Counted from the first letter of the stretch, positions 6,938-15,648 are shown. The stretch is DNA of 55,222 nucleotides from Streptomyces sp. AcH 505 (GCF_000818175.1 NZ_JTIY01000002.1:973596-1028817), one strand, 5' to 3'. The notes: a model not told the origin generated them from the letters alone. Numbers and translations: made by a program.

Positions 6938-8428
6938 ATGGCCTCGGCCACCCCTGTGCACGACAAGGTCGACCCACAGGTGCTGAAGACCGCGCTGATC
7001 CTGGTCGTCGGAGCACTGGCGGTCGTCTTCGACACGACGATCGTCAGCGTCGCGCTGCACCAACTGGCGACGAGCCTCGACGTGTCGGTCTCGACGATCC
7101 AGTGGGTGAGCACCGGCTACATGCTGGCGCTCGGCGTGACCGTGCCGCTCAGCACCTGGGCGCTCTCCCGCTTCGGCGGCAAACGGGTCTGGATGTTCGC
7201 CCTCACGGTCTTCCTCGTCGGCTCGGTCGGATCGAGTCTCGCGTGGAGCGCGGGCTCGCTCATCGGCTGGCGGGTCGTCCAGGGGCTCGGCGGCGGGCTG
7301 ATGCTGCCGGTCATGACGACGCTCATCATGCAGGCGGCGGGCGGCCGCGCGCTCGGCCGTACGACCACCTGGGTCGCGCTGCCCGCACTGCTCGGCCCGA
7401 TCCTCGGACCGCTCGTCGGCGGCGCGATCATCACGGACCTGAGCTGGCGCTTCATGTTCTGGGTCAACGTGCCGTTCTGTCTCGTCGGGCTGCTCCTCGC
7501 GCACCGCTACCTCGCCGAGGACTCGCCCGGCGCCTCGGTCACGCCGCCCCGGCTGGACGTGCGCGGGCTCGCGTTGCTCGCGCCGGGCATCGCGGCCGTG
7601 ATCCTCGGCCTCTCGAACGCCGGCTCGGCGGACGGCTTCGGGCACCCCGACGTCATCGCGCCCCTCGCGGCCGGTGTCGCCTTTCTCGTCGCCTTCACGG
7701 TCTACGCGCTGCGCCGCCGCGACCCGCTCGTGGACATCCGGCTGCTCGCCGCACGCTCGGTGGGGTCCTCGTCCTCCGTGCTGTTCCTGTCGGGTTTCTC
7801 GCTGTTCGGGGCGATGTTGCTGCTGCCGCTGTACTACCAGGAGGTCCGCGGCGCGAGTGCGCTGGCCGCCGGGCTCATGCTCGTACCGCAGGGGGTCGGG
7901 ACCCTGCTCAGCCGCCAGATCGCCGGACCGCTCACCGACCGCATAGGGGCCCGCTCGATCGCCGTCGTCGGGTTCCTGGTCGTCGCCGCCGCGACCGTAC
8001 CGTTCTCCTTCGTCGACGCGACCAGCAACGGCTGGCTGCTCGCGCTGTGGCTGCTCGTCCGTGGCGTCGGGCTCGGCGCCGTGACCATGCCGGTGATGAC
8101 CGCCTCGTACGTCGGACTCGACCGCGCCCAGATCGCGCATTCGAGCGTCCTGACCCGGACCGCGCAGCAGATCGGCGGGTCGTTCGGCACCGCCGTCCTC
8201 GCCGTCGTCCTCGAACAGTCCATCTCCGGCGCCGGAACGGGCGCGGTCGTGTCGGGCTTCCACGTGGCGTTCTGGTGGGCGACGGGGTTCTCGCTCGTCG
8301 CCACCGCGCTGTGCGTATGGCTGCCGGGGCGACACCAGGTCCGTAACGCCGCTGCCGCCGCGGCCCTGGCGGCGCCCCGGCCGACACCGGCGGGAGGGGG
8401 CGCGGGGCCAGTTGTGGGCGCCCCTTGA
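6938..8428 (+). CDS. MFS drug exporter, DHA2 (EmrB/QacA, 14-TM) type
   Basis: A 496-residue inner-membrane proton-coupled exporter. The N-terminal half shows the DHA2 pattern: TALILVVGALAVVFDTTIVSVAL (helix 1 with the motif D1 aspartate), STGYMLALGVTVPLSTWALSRFGGKRVW (motif A), and GGLMLPVMTTLIM, GPILGPLVGG (motif C). About 14 hydrophobic segments follow to a short Pro/Ala-rich tail. The ATG at 6938 is chosen for its GAGG site at 6928-6931; the longer in-frame opening at 6842 would translate the operator. It is paired with the divergent TetR at 6162-6848. Substrate is unknown; antibiotics or antiseptic cations are usual for the family. Confidence 0.92.
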   Translation: MASATPVHDKVDPQVLKTALILVVGALAVVFDTTIVSVALHQLATSLDVSVSTIQWVSTGYMLALGVTVPLSTWALSRFGGKRVWMFALTVFLVGSVGSSLAWSAGSLIGWRVVQGLGGGLMLPVMTTLIMQAAGGRALGRTTTWVALPALLGPILGPLVGGAIITDLSWRFMFWVNVPFCLVGLLLAHRYLAEDSPGASVTPPRLDVRGLALLAPGIAAVILGLSNAGSADGFGHPDVIAPLAAGVAFLVAFTVYALRRRDPLVDIRLLAARSVGSSSSVLFLSGFSLFGAMLLLPLYYQEVRGASALAAGLMLVPQGVGTLLSRQIAGPLTDRIGARSIAVVGFLVVAAATVPFSFVDATSNGWLLALWLLVRGVGLGAVTMPVMTASYVGLDRAQIAHSSVLTRTAQQIGGSFGTAVLAVVLEQSISGAGTGAVVSGFHVAFWWATGFSLVATALCVWLPGRHQVRNAAAAAALAAPRPTPAGGGAGPVVGAP

Positions 8429-8435
8429 ACTGACG

Positions 8436-9227
8436 TCAAGACGGCGGCAGTTGGGTGTTGAGTCTGTCGTCCGGCACTCGCTCGATACGAGTCCAGCCCC
8501 GCCAGCCCCGCTCCTCCAGGATCTCCAACAACCGCACGGCGCCCGGTGCGGACTCGACCATGACGGCGTCCAGCAGGCCGACGAGCTGGTCGTCGAAGTC
8601 GTCGGCACCCAACTCGCCTGCCTCCACGGCCCGAATCCACAGACGCTCCACGATGTCGGCGACCTCGACGACCCGCGGATCGTCGGCCGGGCAGTCGAGC
8701 GCCCCGCTGACCAGGCTGTAGAGCCGCACCATGTCGGGGTCGTCCAACTGCTCGTGCTTACTGACCATCACGGCGTCAATCAGGTGCGGCGCCTGGGCGG
8801 CGATCATGATCCAGGCGTCCCGCTCCAGCTCGATGTACCGCTCCTCGACACCAAGTCCGCGCAGCCGGTCGAGGTAGTCCACGACGCTCCGGGGGAGCGC
8901 CAGATGCTCTCCGGCGACGAGCCGGGCGAGCCGTTCGCGGGTGCCCTGCAGCCGCCGGATCTCGGCCCGCAGGTCCATGTCGATCTCCTGGACGCCGTCG
9001 GCGAACGCCGCAGGGCCGGCGTCGAGGAGTTCCTGCACCCTGGCGAGCGGCACGCCGGCGTCCGCCAGGGTGCGGATCCGGATCAGCCGTACGACGGCGC
9101 CGGCGTCGTACGTCCGGTACCCGGACTGGTCGCGCCCGGGCTCGGGCAGCAGCCCGATCTGGTGGTAGTGGCGTACGGCCCGCACCGTCACTCCGGCGTA
9201 CGCCGCGAGCCGGCTGATCGTGAGCAT
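8436..9227 (-). CDS. MerR-family regulator, third gene of the ABC exporter operon
   Basis: A 263-residue MerR protein. Residues 1-70 form the winged-helix domain (LTISRLAAYAGVTVRAVRHYHQIGLLPEPGRDQSGYRTY), then a coiled-coil dimerisation helix to about 115, then a helical C-terminal domain of about 140 residues that probably binds ligand. It starts 15 bases after the permease stop and so is in one operon with the ABC exporter. A 15-base palindrome upstream of the operon (10881-10895) is its likely operator, making it a feedback regulator that activates exporter expression on ligand binding. Confidence 0.88.
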   Translation of the reverse strand: MLTISRLAAYAGVTVRAVRHYHQIGLLPEPGRDQSGYRTYDAGAVVRLIRIRTLADAGVPLARVQELLDAGPAAFADGVQEIDMDLRAEIRRLQGTRERLARLVAGEHLALPRSVVDYLDRLRGLGVEERYIELERDAWIMIAAQAPHLIDAVMVSKHEQLDDPDMVRLYSLVSGALDCPADDPRVVEVADIVERLWIRAVEAGELGADDFDDQLVGLLDAVMVESAPGAVRLLEILEERGWRGWTRIERVPDDRLNTQLPPS

Positions 9228-9242
9228 GGTTCCCAGCCTGCC

Positions 9243-10004
9243 TCAGGCGATCTTCCGGCGATAGGTGGCCATGGCGAAGCCGTACGCGACGACGAGGATG
9301 CCCGCGCACCACGCGAGCGCGGTCCAGATGTCGTCGCCGACCGGCTGCCGGGAGAACAGGTCGCGGATCGTGTTGACGATCGACGTCACCGGCTGGTGCT
9401 CGGCGAACCAGCGCACCGGTCCTGGCATGGTCCGCGTCGGCACGAACGCCGAGCTGATGAACGGCAGGAAGATGAGCGGGTAGGCGAACGCGCCCGCGCC
9501 CTCGACCGACGTCGCGGACAGCCCGGCGATCACGGCGATCCAGGTCAGCGCCAGGGTGAACAGGATCAGAATCCCGGCGACCGCGAGCCATGTCGCCGCC
9601 CCCGCCCCCGAGCGGAAGCCCATGAGCAGTGCGACGCCCACGACGATCACGAGCGAGATCAAGTTGGCGACCAGGGAGGTGACGACATGTGCCCACAGCA
9701 CACCCGACCGTGCGATCGGCATGGACTGGAACCGCTCGAAGATCCCGCTCTTCATGTCGGTGAACAGGCGGAAGGCGGTGTAGGAGATGCCCGACGCGAT
9801 CGTGATGAGCAGGATGCCGGGCAACATGTAGTTCACGTACGAAACCGACCCCGTGTCGATCGCGCCGCCGAAAACGTAGACGAACATCAGCATCATGGCG
9901 ACCGGTGTGATGACGGTCGTGATGATGGTGTCGATGCTGCGGGTGACATGGCGCAGGGTCCGCCCCGTGAGAACAGCGGTGTCGCCGAAGAAGTACGTGG
10001 TCAT
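9243..10004 (-). CDS. ABC-2 type exporter permease (DrrB-like)
   Basis: A 253-residue membrane protein with six predicted helices. It has the ABC-2 layout: a cytoplasmic N terminus (LTGRTLRHVTRSIDTI), helices around 32-50 and 60-78, then the coupling region FRLFTDMKSGIFERFQSMPIARSGVLWAHV, then four more helices. The pattern resembles DrrB-type daunorubicin-resistance permeases. It begins 9 bases after the ATPase stop, so the two form one exporter, probably as a heterotetramer. Substrate is unknown; hydrophobic drugs or lipids are typical. Confidence 0.9.
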   Translation of the reverse strand: MTTYFFGDTAVLTGRTLRHVTRSIDTIITTVITPVAMMLMFVYVFGGAIDTGSVSYVNYMLPGILLITIASGISYTAFRLFTDMKSGIFERFQSMPIARSGVLWAHVVTSLVANLISLVIVVGVALLMGFRSGAGAATWLAVAGILILFTLALTWIAVIAGLSATSVEGAGAFAYPLIFLPFISSAFVPTRTMPGPVRWFAEHQPVTSIVNTIRDLFSRQPVGDDIWTALAWCAGILVVAYGFAMATYRRKIA

Positions 10005-10013
10005 CCTGGTCCC

Positions 10014-10811
10014 CTAGTTGTTCGTGCCGACGACGTCGCGCTTGTCGCCGCCGCCGGTGATCGCGAGGAAGATCTCCTCCAGGGTCGGCTGCTTCTCGAC
10101 GTACTCGACCGTGGCGGGCGGGAAAAGCTGCTTGAGCTCGGTGAGGGTGCCGTTCACGATGATCCGCCCCTGGTGGAGGATCGCGATCCGGTCGGCCAAC
10201 TGCTCTGCCTCGTCCAGGTACTGCGTGGTGAGCAGTACCGTCGTCCCCGAGCCGGCGAGTTCCTTGACCGCGTGCCACACCTCGATTCGCGCCTCGGGAT
10301 CGAGCCCGGTCGTCGGCTCGTCCAGGAAGATCACCGGCGAATTCCCGATGAGGCTCATCGCGATGTCCAGCCGGCGGCGCATCCCGCCCGAATACGTCGA
10401 CACTCTGCGCGCGCCCGCCTCGGTCAGCGAGAAACGGCTCAGCAGCTCGTCCGCGATCGGTCCCGGGTCCTTGAGATGGCGCAGCCGGGCGACGAGTACG
10501 AGGTTCTCTCGACCGCTGAGGATCTCGTCCACGGCCGCGAACTGCCCGGTGAGGCTGATGGACTCCCGCGCGTCCGCCGGCTGGGTGGCGACATCGAAGC
10601 CATTGACGCTCGCTGTCCCCGCGTCGGCCTTGAGGAGCGTGGCGAGGATCCGTACGGTCGTGGTCTTCCCCGACCCGTTGGAGCCGAGCAGCGCGAAGAT
10701 ACTGCCGGGCGCCACGTCGAAGTCCACGCCGCGCAGCACGTCGAGCTTTCCGTACGACTTCTCAAGGGCTCGCACGCGAATCGCCGGCGCGGCGATCGAT
10801 GGGGTTGCCAT
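10014..10811 (-). CDS. ABC exporter ATPase (DrrA-like)
   Basis: A 265-residue nucleotide-binding protein that powers the permease at 9243-10004. It shows Walker A GSNGSGKTTT, a Q-loop at SLTGQFAAVDE, the signature YSGGMRRRLDIA, Walker B VIFLDEPTTGLD and the H-loop replaced by TTQYLDEAEQLADRI, typical of the DrrA/CcmA subfamily. A C-terminal PTLEEIFLAITG segment is also typical. Two in-frame ATGs (10817 and 10811) follow an AGGAGG site. The second has the better spacing of about 9 bases and is used. A further in-frame opening at 10916 would include the operator. Confidence 0.92.
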   Translation of the reverse strand: MATPSIAAPAIRVRALEKSYGKLDVLRGVDFDVAPGSIFALLGSNGSGKTTTVRILATLLKADAGTASVNGFDVATQPADARESISLTGQFAAVDEILSGRENLVLVARLRHLKDPGPIADELLSRFSLTEAGARRVSTYSGGMRRRLDIAMSLIGNSPVIFLDEPTTGLDPEARIEVWHAVKELAGSGTTVLLTTQYLDEAEQLADRIAILHQGRIIVNGTLTELKQLFPPATVEYVEKQPTLEEIFLAITGGGDKRDVVGTNN

Positions 10812-10880
10812 GGTCATCTGCCTCCTTCGGGGAGCTGTTCCAGCCGACTGCGAGGAAGCTCGTGCCGGAAGGATGAAGGG

Positions 10881-10902
10881 TTGACGCAGCGTCAAGGTCA
10901 AG
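10881..10902 (-). promoter_or_regulatory. MerR-type promoter and palindromic operator of the ABC exporter operon
   Basis: TTGACGCAGCGTCAA at 10881-10895 is a perfect palindrome around one central base. On the minus strand a TTGACC (-35) immediately precedes it, and a 19-base spacer leads to a weak -10 (TCATCC). A -35/-10 spacing of 19-20 bases with a dyad in the spacer is the known design of MerR-activated promoters, where the regulator untwists the DNA. The operon it would drive ends in a MerR gene. Confidence 0.65.
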
Positions 10903-10917
10903 TCGTCTCCGACCACG

Positions 10918-11162
10918 TCATCCGGAGCGAACCCGCCCGCTTCCCAGCTGATCGCGGTACTCGCGGTCGCGTACGAACGGCGCCGCGAGCGCTTCTGCGT
11001 CGGCGTATGCGGTCACTGGTGGCACAGACTGGACGCCGCCGGATGACGACGAGTCACGGTCCGCCTGGTACTCCACTCTCGGGAAGACTGCGCCGACGGG
11101 CGCCGGACGTCGTAGGTGTCACCCCGGGCGGCGGTTCGGTATGGGGCGACGGTTGTGTCGTA
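10918..11162. other. intergenic stretch between the ABC operon and lspA
   Basis: About 245 bases between the MerR-type promoter and the lspA start. I see no convincing gene. Short open readings exist on both strands, for example a minus-strand run ending at 10919, but none has a clear ribosome-binding site or a recognisable motif. The upstream signals of lspA must lie here. Confidence 0.4.
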
Positions 11163-11789
11163 ATGTCGTCTTGTCGTACCGACTCGTCGTCAGTGGGGTG
11201 GATCATTCCTACCAACAGCTCGTCGCAGCCCGAGCACGAGACAGCGGGGACAGAAGCTGGCGACCGAAGCCCCCGAAAGGCGCGTCTGGTCGTTTTGCTG
11301 GCCCTGGCCGGACTTGCGTATGCGCTGGATCTGGGCAGTAAGTTCCTGGTCGTCTCCCGGTTGGAGAACCAGCGGTCCATCGACGTCATCGGCGGGGTGC
11401 TCACCCTCCAGGTGATGCGGAACCCTGGTGCGGCGTTCAGCATGGGCCAGGCGTTCACTGTCGTGTTCACGGCCATCGCGCTCGCGGTCGTCGTAGTCGT
11501 CGTGCGCGTCTCGCGCAAGCTCCACAGCCTCCCGTGGGCTGTCGCGCTGGGTCTGCTGTTGGGAGGCGCGCTCGGTAATCTGACCGACCGGACCTTTCGC
11601 GCGCCCGGGGTTTTCCGGGGGCATGTCGTCGACTTCATCTCCGTCGAGCACTTCGCCGTGTTCAACCTTGCCGACTCGGCGATCGTCTGCGGCGGAGTCT
11701 TGATGGTCTTCCTCTCCTTCCTGGGTATCTCCCTGGACGGAGCGGCTCCGCGAGAGCGTCGGGGCAGCGGCGTCGTCGTCGGGGGATGA
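11163..11789 (+). CDS. lspA: signal peptidase II (prolipoprotein signal peptidase)
   Basis: LspA is an inner-membrane aspartyl protease that removes lipoprotein signal peptides after diacylglyceryl attachment. The 208-residue protein has four predicted helices from about residue 44. The family boxes are present: LDLGSKFLV, MRNPGAAFS, GGALGNLTDR (first catalytic Asp) and HFAVFNLADSAIVCGG (second catalytic Asp). The ATG at 11163 gives an acidic, Ser-rich N-terminal extension like other Streptomyces LspA proteins; a GTG at 11193 is possible. None of the usual neighbours (rluD, divIVA, traR/DksA-type gene) is nearby, so this may be a second copy. Confidence 0.88.
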   Translation: MSSCRTDSSSVGWIIPTNSSSQPEHETAGTEAGDRSPRKARLVVLLALAGLAYALDLGSKFLVVSRLENQRSIDVIGGVLTLQVMRNPGAAFSMGQAFTVVFTAIALAVVVVVVRVSRKLHSLPWAVALGLLLGGALGNLTDRTFRAPGVFRGHVVDFISVEHFAVFNLADSAIVCGGVLMVFLSFLGISLDGAAPRERRGSGVVVGG

Positions 11790-11814
11790 TCGGCGCCGCC
11801 GCCGCGCTCCTCGT

Positions 11815-13704
11815 TCAGTCGGTGACGTCGACGCCGTATCCGCGTGCGAGGGCGTCGAGGCCGTGGTCGTAGCCCTGGCCGACAGCGCGCAGACGCCAGA
11901 GTGGGCCCCTGCGGTAGATCTCCGCGAGCAGCAGGGTGCGTTCGGTGGTCGCGGCGTCCAGTGTGGCGCGGGCCAGAAGTGCGCCGTTGCTGCCGGGCGC
12001 CGCGCCGATCTGGATCGCGCCGACCGTCCCGAACGTGGCGGCGCCGTCGATGGCGGCTGCGACGACGACCTTGCGTGTGGAGGGCGGCAGCGACGCCAGA
12101 TCGAGGGCGACGGTCTGTTCGGCGGGGCCGCCGGTCAGCAGCCGAACCGTACCGGCCGGGCTCTCCGGAGCCCCGTAGAAGACGAAGTCCTCGTCGAAGG
12201 TGACCTGTTCGTCCTCGTCGAGAAGGAAGGCGACGACGTCGATGTCGTAGCCGGACTGCGGGGCCCAGCCGGCGGTGACGTACCACTCCGGAGCGGGTCC
12301 GCCACGTGTCACCGGCAGATCGATGACGCCGCCTCTCGGCACCACGAGCGGTTCCTGAGGCCGCAGCGCCTTGTCGGTCGGCGCGGCCGCGGTCGGCGCG
12401 GCCAGCCAACGGAGGCCATGCGTGGGCAGCCCGAGAGCCGTGATGCGACGCATGCGTCGGTCACCGTCGCCGCCTTCGAGGAGCGCGACGTCGGTGACGC
12501 TGGCGGACAGATTGACCGCCGCTGACCCACCCAGCTCGACAACGCGGGTACGAGCCGCCGACGCGTCGGCGTGAGTGCCGCCGAGTACCAGCACGCGACG
12601 CCCGGCCAGCGGCTGGTCCGAAGTGCTGGCGGACGGCGCTGGTTGGCGTGCGGCGGGTACCGGCGTCGGTGTCGATACCACGGGCACGGCGGGGGCGGCT
12701 GCCGTCGGTGCCAACTCCGGCCTTTTGACGACCGGTTCCAGCTCCCGCCGAGTTACCGGGGTGACAGCGACGGCCGTCGCTTCATGAACTGTCCCCGGTT
12801 GTACGCCGGCCAGCAGCCGCAGAAAAGTGTGTTCGTCGATGACCGGTACGCCTTCGGCGAGTGCCCGTCGAGCCTTTGCCGAGTCGGACGCCTGCTCATT
12901 GGTGACGAGCACGCTGGTGTGCCGGCTCACCGAGCTCATCATGTTCAACCCGGCGGCGACCGCCCGCCCGACAAGCTCGGCGCGGGCATGGGCGGTCTCA
13001 CCCGTGATCGCGATCTTCATCCCTTGCCGCAGCGGTCCGCCCGCGGTCAGCCGTCCCGGATTGCGGTACGCGCACGGGGTCTTCGGCGGCTTCGGTGTGA
13101 ACTGGGACTCCGCCCGGGGCGGACAGGTCACCAGGGGCAGGGGCAGATCGAGTTGCGCCGCCTCGCGCAGTGACGCGCGCAGGATCCCGGCGAGCACACG
13201 CGTGTCGTCCAGCGCGTCGTGAGCCCGCCGCTGAGGGATCCCGTAGTGGGCGGCGAGGGTGCCGAGCTTCATGTCGTCCGTCGGCGGATCCACCTGGCGA
13301 TTGAGGGCCAGGGTGCAGAGCCGTTGTGACACCGGCAGCCACATCCGCGCACGGGCGAATTCGTGGGCCAGGAAGTCGTAGTCGAACTGGGCGTTGTGGG
13401 CGACCAGGACCCGGTCCTGGAGCATCGCGCCGATCCGACCCGCGACCTGGGCGAAGGACGGTGCACCCCGTAACCGCTCTGCGGTCAGCCCGTGCACCGC
13501 CACCGGCCCCGGATCACAGCCGGGGTCGCACAGCGTCGAGAACTCTCCCGTCTGCTCGCCGTCCGGGCCGATCGTGATCACGGCGATCGACAACACGCGG
13601 TCCCGCCGGGGGACGAGTCCCGACGTCTCGACGTCCACCAGGGCCCAGTCGTGGGCGTAGCCGTGCGTGGTGGGCGTGTTGAGGGAGGAGGATACGAGAC
13701 TCAT
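11815..13704 (-). CDS. DEDDh exonuclease - BRCT - BRCT-like - TerD fusion protein
   Basis: A 629-residue protein with four visible parts. Residues 20-175 are a DnaQ-type 3'-5' exonuclease: ALVDVETSGL, VAHNAQFDYDF and AHDALDDTRV supply the acidic and His residues of a DEDDh site. Residues about 228-298 are a BRCT domain (GMKIAITGETAHARAELVGRA ... TSVLVTNEQ ... VPVIDEHTF). Residues about 368-435 look like a second, weaker BRCT domain (GRRVLVLGGTHAD ... HGLRWL), after a Pro/Ala-rich linker. Residues about 473-629 are a TerD domain (TAGWAPQSGYDIDVVAFLLDEDEQV, then IYRRGPLWRLRAVGQGYDHGLDALARGYGV). TerD domains bind calcium and belong to tellurite/stress systems. DNA repair or phage/stress defence is inferred. 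No other ter gene is adjacent. The ribosome-binding site is weak. Confidence 0.85.
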   Translation of the reverse strand: MSLVSSSLNTPTTHGYAHDWALVDVETSGLVPRRDRVLSIAVITIGPDGEQTGEFSTLCDPGCDPGPVAVHGLTAERLRGAPSFAQVAGRIGAMLQDRVLVAHNAQFDYDFLAHEFARARMWLPVSQRLCTLALNRQVDPPTDDMKLGTLAAHYGIPQRRAHDALDDTRVLAGILRASLREAAQLDLPLPLVTCPPRAESQFTPKPPKTPCAYRNPGRLTAGGPLRQGMKIAITGETAHARAELVGRAVAAGLNMMSSVSRHTSVLVTNEQASDSAKARRALAEGVPVIDEHTFLRLLAGVQPGTVHEATAVAVTPVTRRELEPVVKRPELAPTAAAPAVPVVSTPTPVPAARQPAPSASTSDQPLAGRRVLVLGGTHADASAARTRVVELGGSAAVNLSASVTDVALLEGGDGDRRMRRITALGLPTHGLRWLAAPTAAAPTDKALRPQEPLVVPRGGVIDLPVTRGGPAPEWYVTAGWAPQSGYDIDVVAFLLDEDEQVTFDEDFVFYGAPESPAGTVRLLTGGPAEQTVALDLASLPPSTRKVVVAAAIDGAATFGTVGAIQIGAAPGSNGALLARATLDAATTERTLLLAEIYRRGPLWRLRAVGQGYDHGLDALARGYGVDVTD

Positions 13705-13834
13705 GGCGGCAAGGATGATCCCATATAGCCCCCTCCTTCAACCTGTATGGCGATTTCCCCCACAAAGCCGTGACCAACGCGATGTCCCAACTGTTCTGCC
13801 CGTGGGTGGTGTTGCGGCGCGCAGGAGCCGGGGT

Positions 13835-15382
13835 TCAGTGGTAGACCTGCTCGTAGAAGTAGAGGAAAGCGCCCAGTCCGTGGAAGTCGTTCGTGGCCTG
13901 GGGCCGGTTGATGTAGTACGCGTAGTCGCCGACGTTCGTTCCGACGGAGATCGACGTGAGGTACGTCAGCCCGTCGGTGTGCAACGAGATCCGGTTCAGT
14001 TCGCCTCGCTTCCCGGAATCCACCGTCGGCTGGTAGTCGGCGCGTGAGACGTATCCGCCCTTGATCGCCGCGTCGACCGTCAGGGTGTACATCGCCGAGC
14101 ATGACGTCTCGGTCCAGTTGCCGGCGCTGCTGCCCTTGTCCACGACCTGGAACCAGCGTCCGGTGGACGGGTCCTGGTAGGCGGCCATGCCACGGACCAA
14201 GTTCTGTACGATCGAGACCAGTTGAGCCCGTCGTGGATGATCTGCCGGTATCAGGTCCAGCATCTCCGTGGCGGCGACGCCGACCCAGCCGATGGCGCGG
14301 CACCAGTACTCGGGCGCCAGCCCGGTGTTCGGGTCCGCCCATGAGGCCGACCTGGACGCGTCGTACGCGTGTTTCAGCAGTCCGTTCGGCTGCTGAAGAT
14401 GGCTCGCGTAGATCACCAGTTGTTTGGTCGCGATGTCGAAGGACTGGGTGCTGTCCCCGATGTACTTGGCGTACTGCGCCATGAACGGGTCGGCCATGAA
14501 CGCGCCGTCGGACCACAGTTGGTCGGTCCGGTCGGCGCTGTCGCCGTGCCAGAATCCGCCGTCGCTCGTGGTCGGATATCCGCCGGAGGGAAGCAGCCGG
14601 TCATGGATCTGCTGGGCGGCCAGCCGGTACTTGGCCTGGCCGGTCTCGCGGTACATCGCGATCATCACCTGGCCCGGCATCATGCTGTCCAGGGTGTCGA
14701 AGCTGTTGTCGATGTGTCCGGAGGTGTTCACGAACCGGTCCGCCCAGGCCTTGACGTACGCGATCAGGGCTGCCCGGCGCGCGGGGTCCGTCGTACGCTG
14801 CGCGACCTGGTACTGCCCCATCATGTAGAGGGCGACCGGGTAGCTCCATCCGCCGACACTCGACGGTGTGTACCGCTGCATGGTGGAGTCGATCATCGCG
14901 TCCGACCAGTCCGTGCTCTGCGCGTCGGAGACGGTCAGTGAGTCGAGATTGGGCAGACCGCCCGTCGTCGTGGTGACGACGCGGACCTGGTTCGTTCCCG
15001 CCTTCAGGGTCACGGGCACCCTGGCGGCGGCCCAGCTGTCCCAGTTCGCGGTCGGGGCGAACTCCGGTGTGGACACGGCCGCGCCGTTGACGCTGACGCT
15101 GCCCTTACGACCTGTCGCCGTCCCGTTCGCGTACCGGAGGGCCAGCGTGGCGGCTCCGGCGGTCGGCGCGTTGACGGTGAACTGTACGTACGAGCCAACC
15201 TCGTTGGCGGTGTTGACGAAGCCGGTACCGGTGAACCCTGTGTGATCGGAATCCACCGTGCCGTGGAAGACGGTCGCCTTCTCCGCCTCGTACGCCGTCG
15301 ACGCCGCGTGTGCCGGACCCACCGCCACCGCGTAGCTCGCGGCAATCATCCCGATCGCCACCACTAAAGCCCTGATGCGCAT
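13835..15382 (-). CDS. secreted GH105 unsaturated rhamnogalacturonyl hydrolase with N-terminal CBM
   Basis: A 515-residue exported enzyme. A Sec signal peptide (MRIRALVVAIGMIAASYAVAVGPAHAA) is followed by a CBM6/CBM35-like beta-sandwich at about 28-152 (YEAEKATVFHG, FTGTGFVNTANEVGSYVQFTV, SWAAARVPVTLKAGTNQVRVV). The rest is a GH88/GH105 (alpha/alpha)6 barrel resembling YteR/YesR: DNSFDTLDSMMPGQVMIAMY, DQLWSDGAFMADPFMAQYAKY with the expected catalytic Asp, and PEYWCRAIGWVGVAATEML. GH105 enzymes remove the unsaturated galacturonyl residue left by rhamnogalacturonan lyases. Here it would act extracellularly, alongside the GH78 and GH2 enzymes further on. The promoter region contains an AT-rich palindrome. 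Confidence 0.87.
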   Translation of the reverse strand: MRIRALVVAIGMIAASYAVAVGPAHAASTAYEAEKATVFHGTVDSDHTGFTGTGFVNTANEVGSYVQFTVNAPTAGAATLALRYANGTATGRKGSVSVNGAAVSTPEFAPTANWDSWAAARVPVTLKAGTNQVRVVTTTTGGLPNLDSLTVSDAQSTDWSDAMIDSTMQRYTPSSVGGWSYPVALYMMGQYQVAQRTTDPARRAALIAYVKAWADRFVNTSGHIDNSFDTLDSMMPGQVMIAMYRETGQAKYRLAAQQIHDRLLPSGGYPTTSDGGFWHGDSADRTDQLWSDGAFMADPFMAQYAKYIGDSTQSFDIATKQLVIYASHLQQPNGLLKHAYDASRSASWADPNTGLAPEYWCRAIGWVGVAATEMLDLIPADHPRRAQLVSIVQNLVRGMAAYQDPSTGRWFQVVDKGSSAGNWTETSCSAMYTLTVDAAIKGGYVSRADYQPTVDSGKRGELNRISLHTDGLTYLTSISVGTNVGDYAYYINRPQATNDFHGLGAFLYFYEQVYH

Positions 15383-15484
15383 TTGAGACTCCCTTTTCAG
15401 TCGTTCTCACCGGAGCGCTCCGGCTGCGGGCGATGCTCGACAACGTGAAGGATCGTGGCGCCGCGTTCCTGGGAAGTCAATAAC

Positions 15485-15496
15485 TAATACGTATTA
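15485..15496. promoter_or_regulatory. LacI-like palindrome TAATACGTATTA
   Basis: A perfect 12-base palindrome with a central CG, inside an AT-rich island of about 20 bases in otherwise GC-rich DNA. It sits between the divergent GH105 gene (start 15382) and the phosphodiester glycosidase gene (start 15649). Palindromes centred on CG are typical of LacI/GalR operators, so sugar-dependent repression of one or both genes is possible. Confidence 0.4.
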
Positions 15497-15648
15497 ATAA
15501 GTCGGAGGTGAAGGTGAGTGCACCGGCAGGTCGCGCCGCCTGGGGTGGTCGCCACCAGAGTTCGCCGCCCGGTCAGTGCGCCGTTGGCCGATGTTGTGTC
15601 CCGTCCTGTGTCATGCCATCTGAGGAAGGTCCGACAGGACACACCTAT

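Noticed and set aside
10919..11060. Short minus-strand reading upstream of the ABC operon
   Set aside because: It looks vaguely protein-like, but it is under 50 residues and has no supported start.
8412..11789. One very long plus-strand reading (about 1125 codons) across the MerR and ABC exporter genes
   Set aside because: The first part is a shadow of three well-supported minus-strand genes; only its last 208 codons, encoding LspA, are real.
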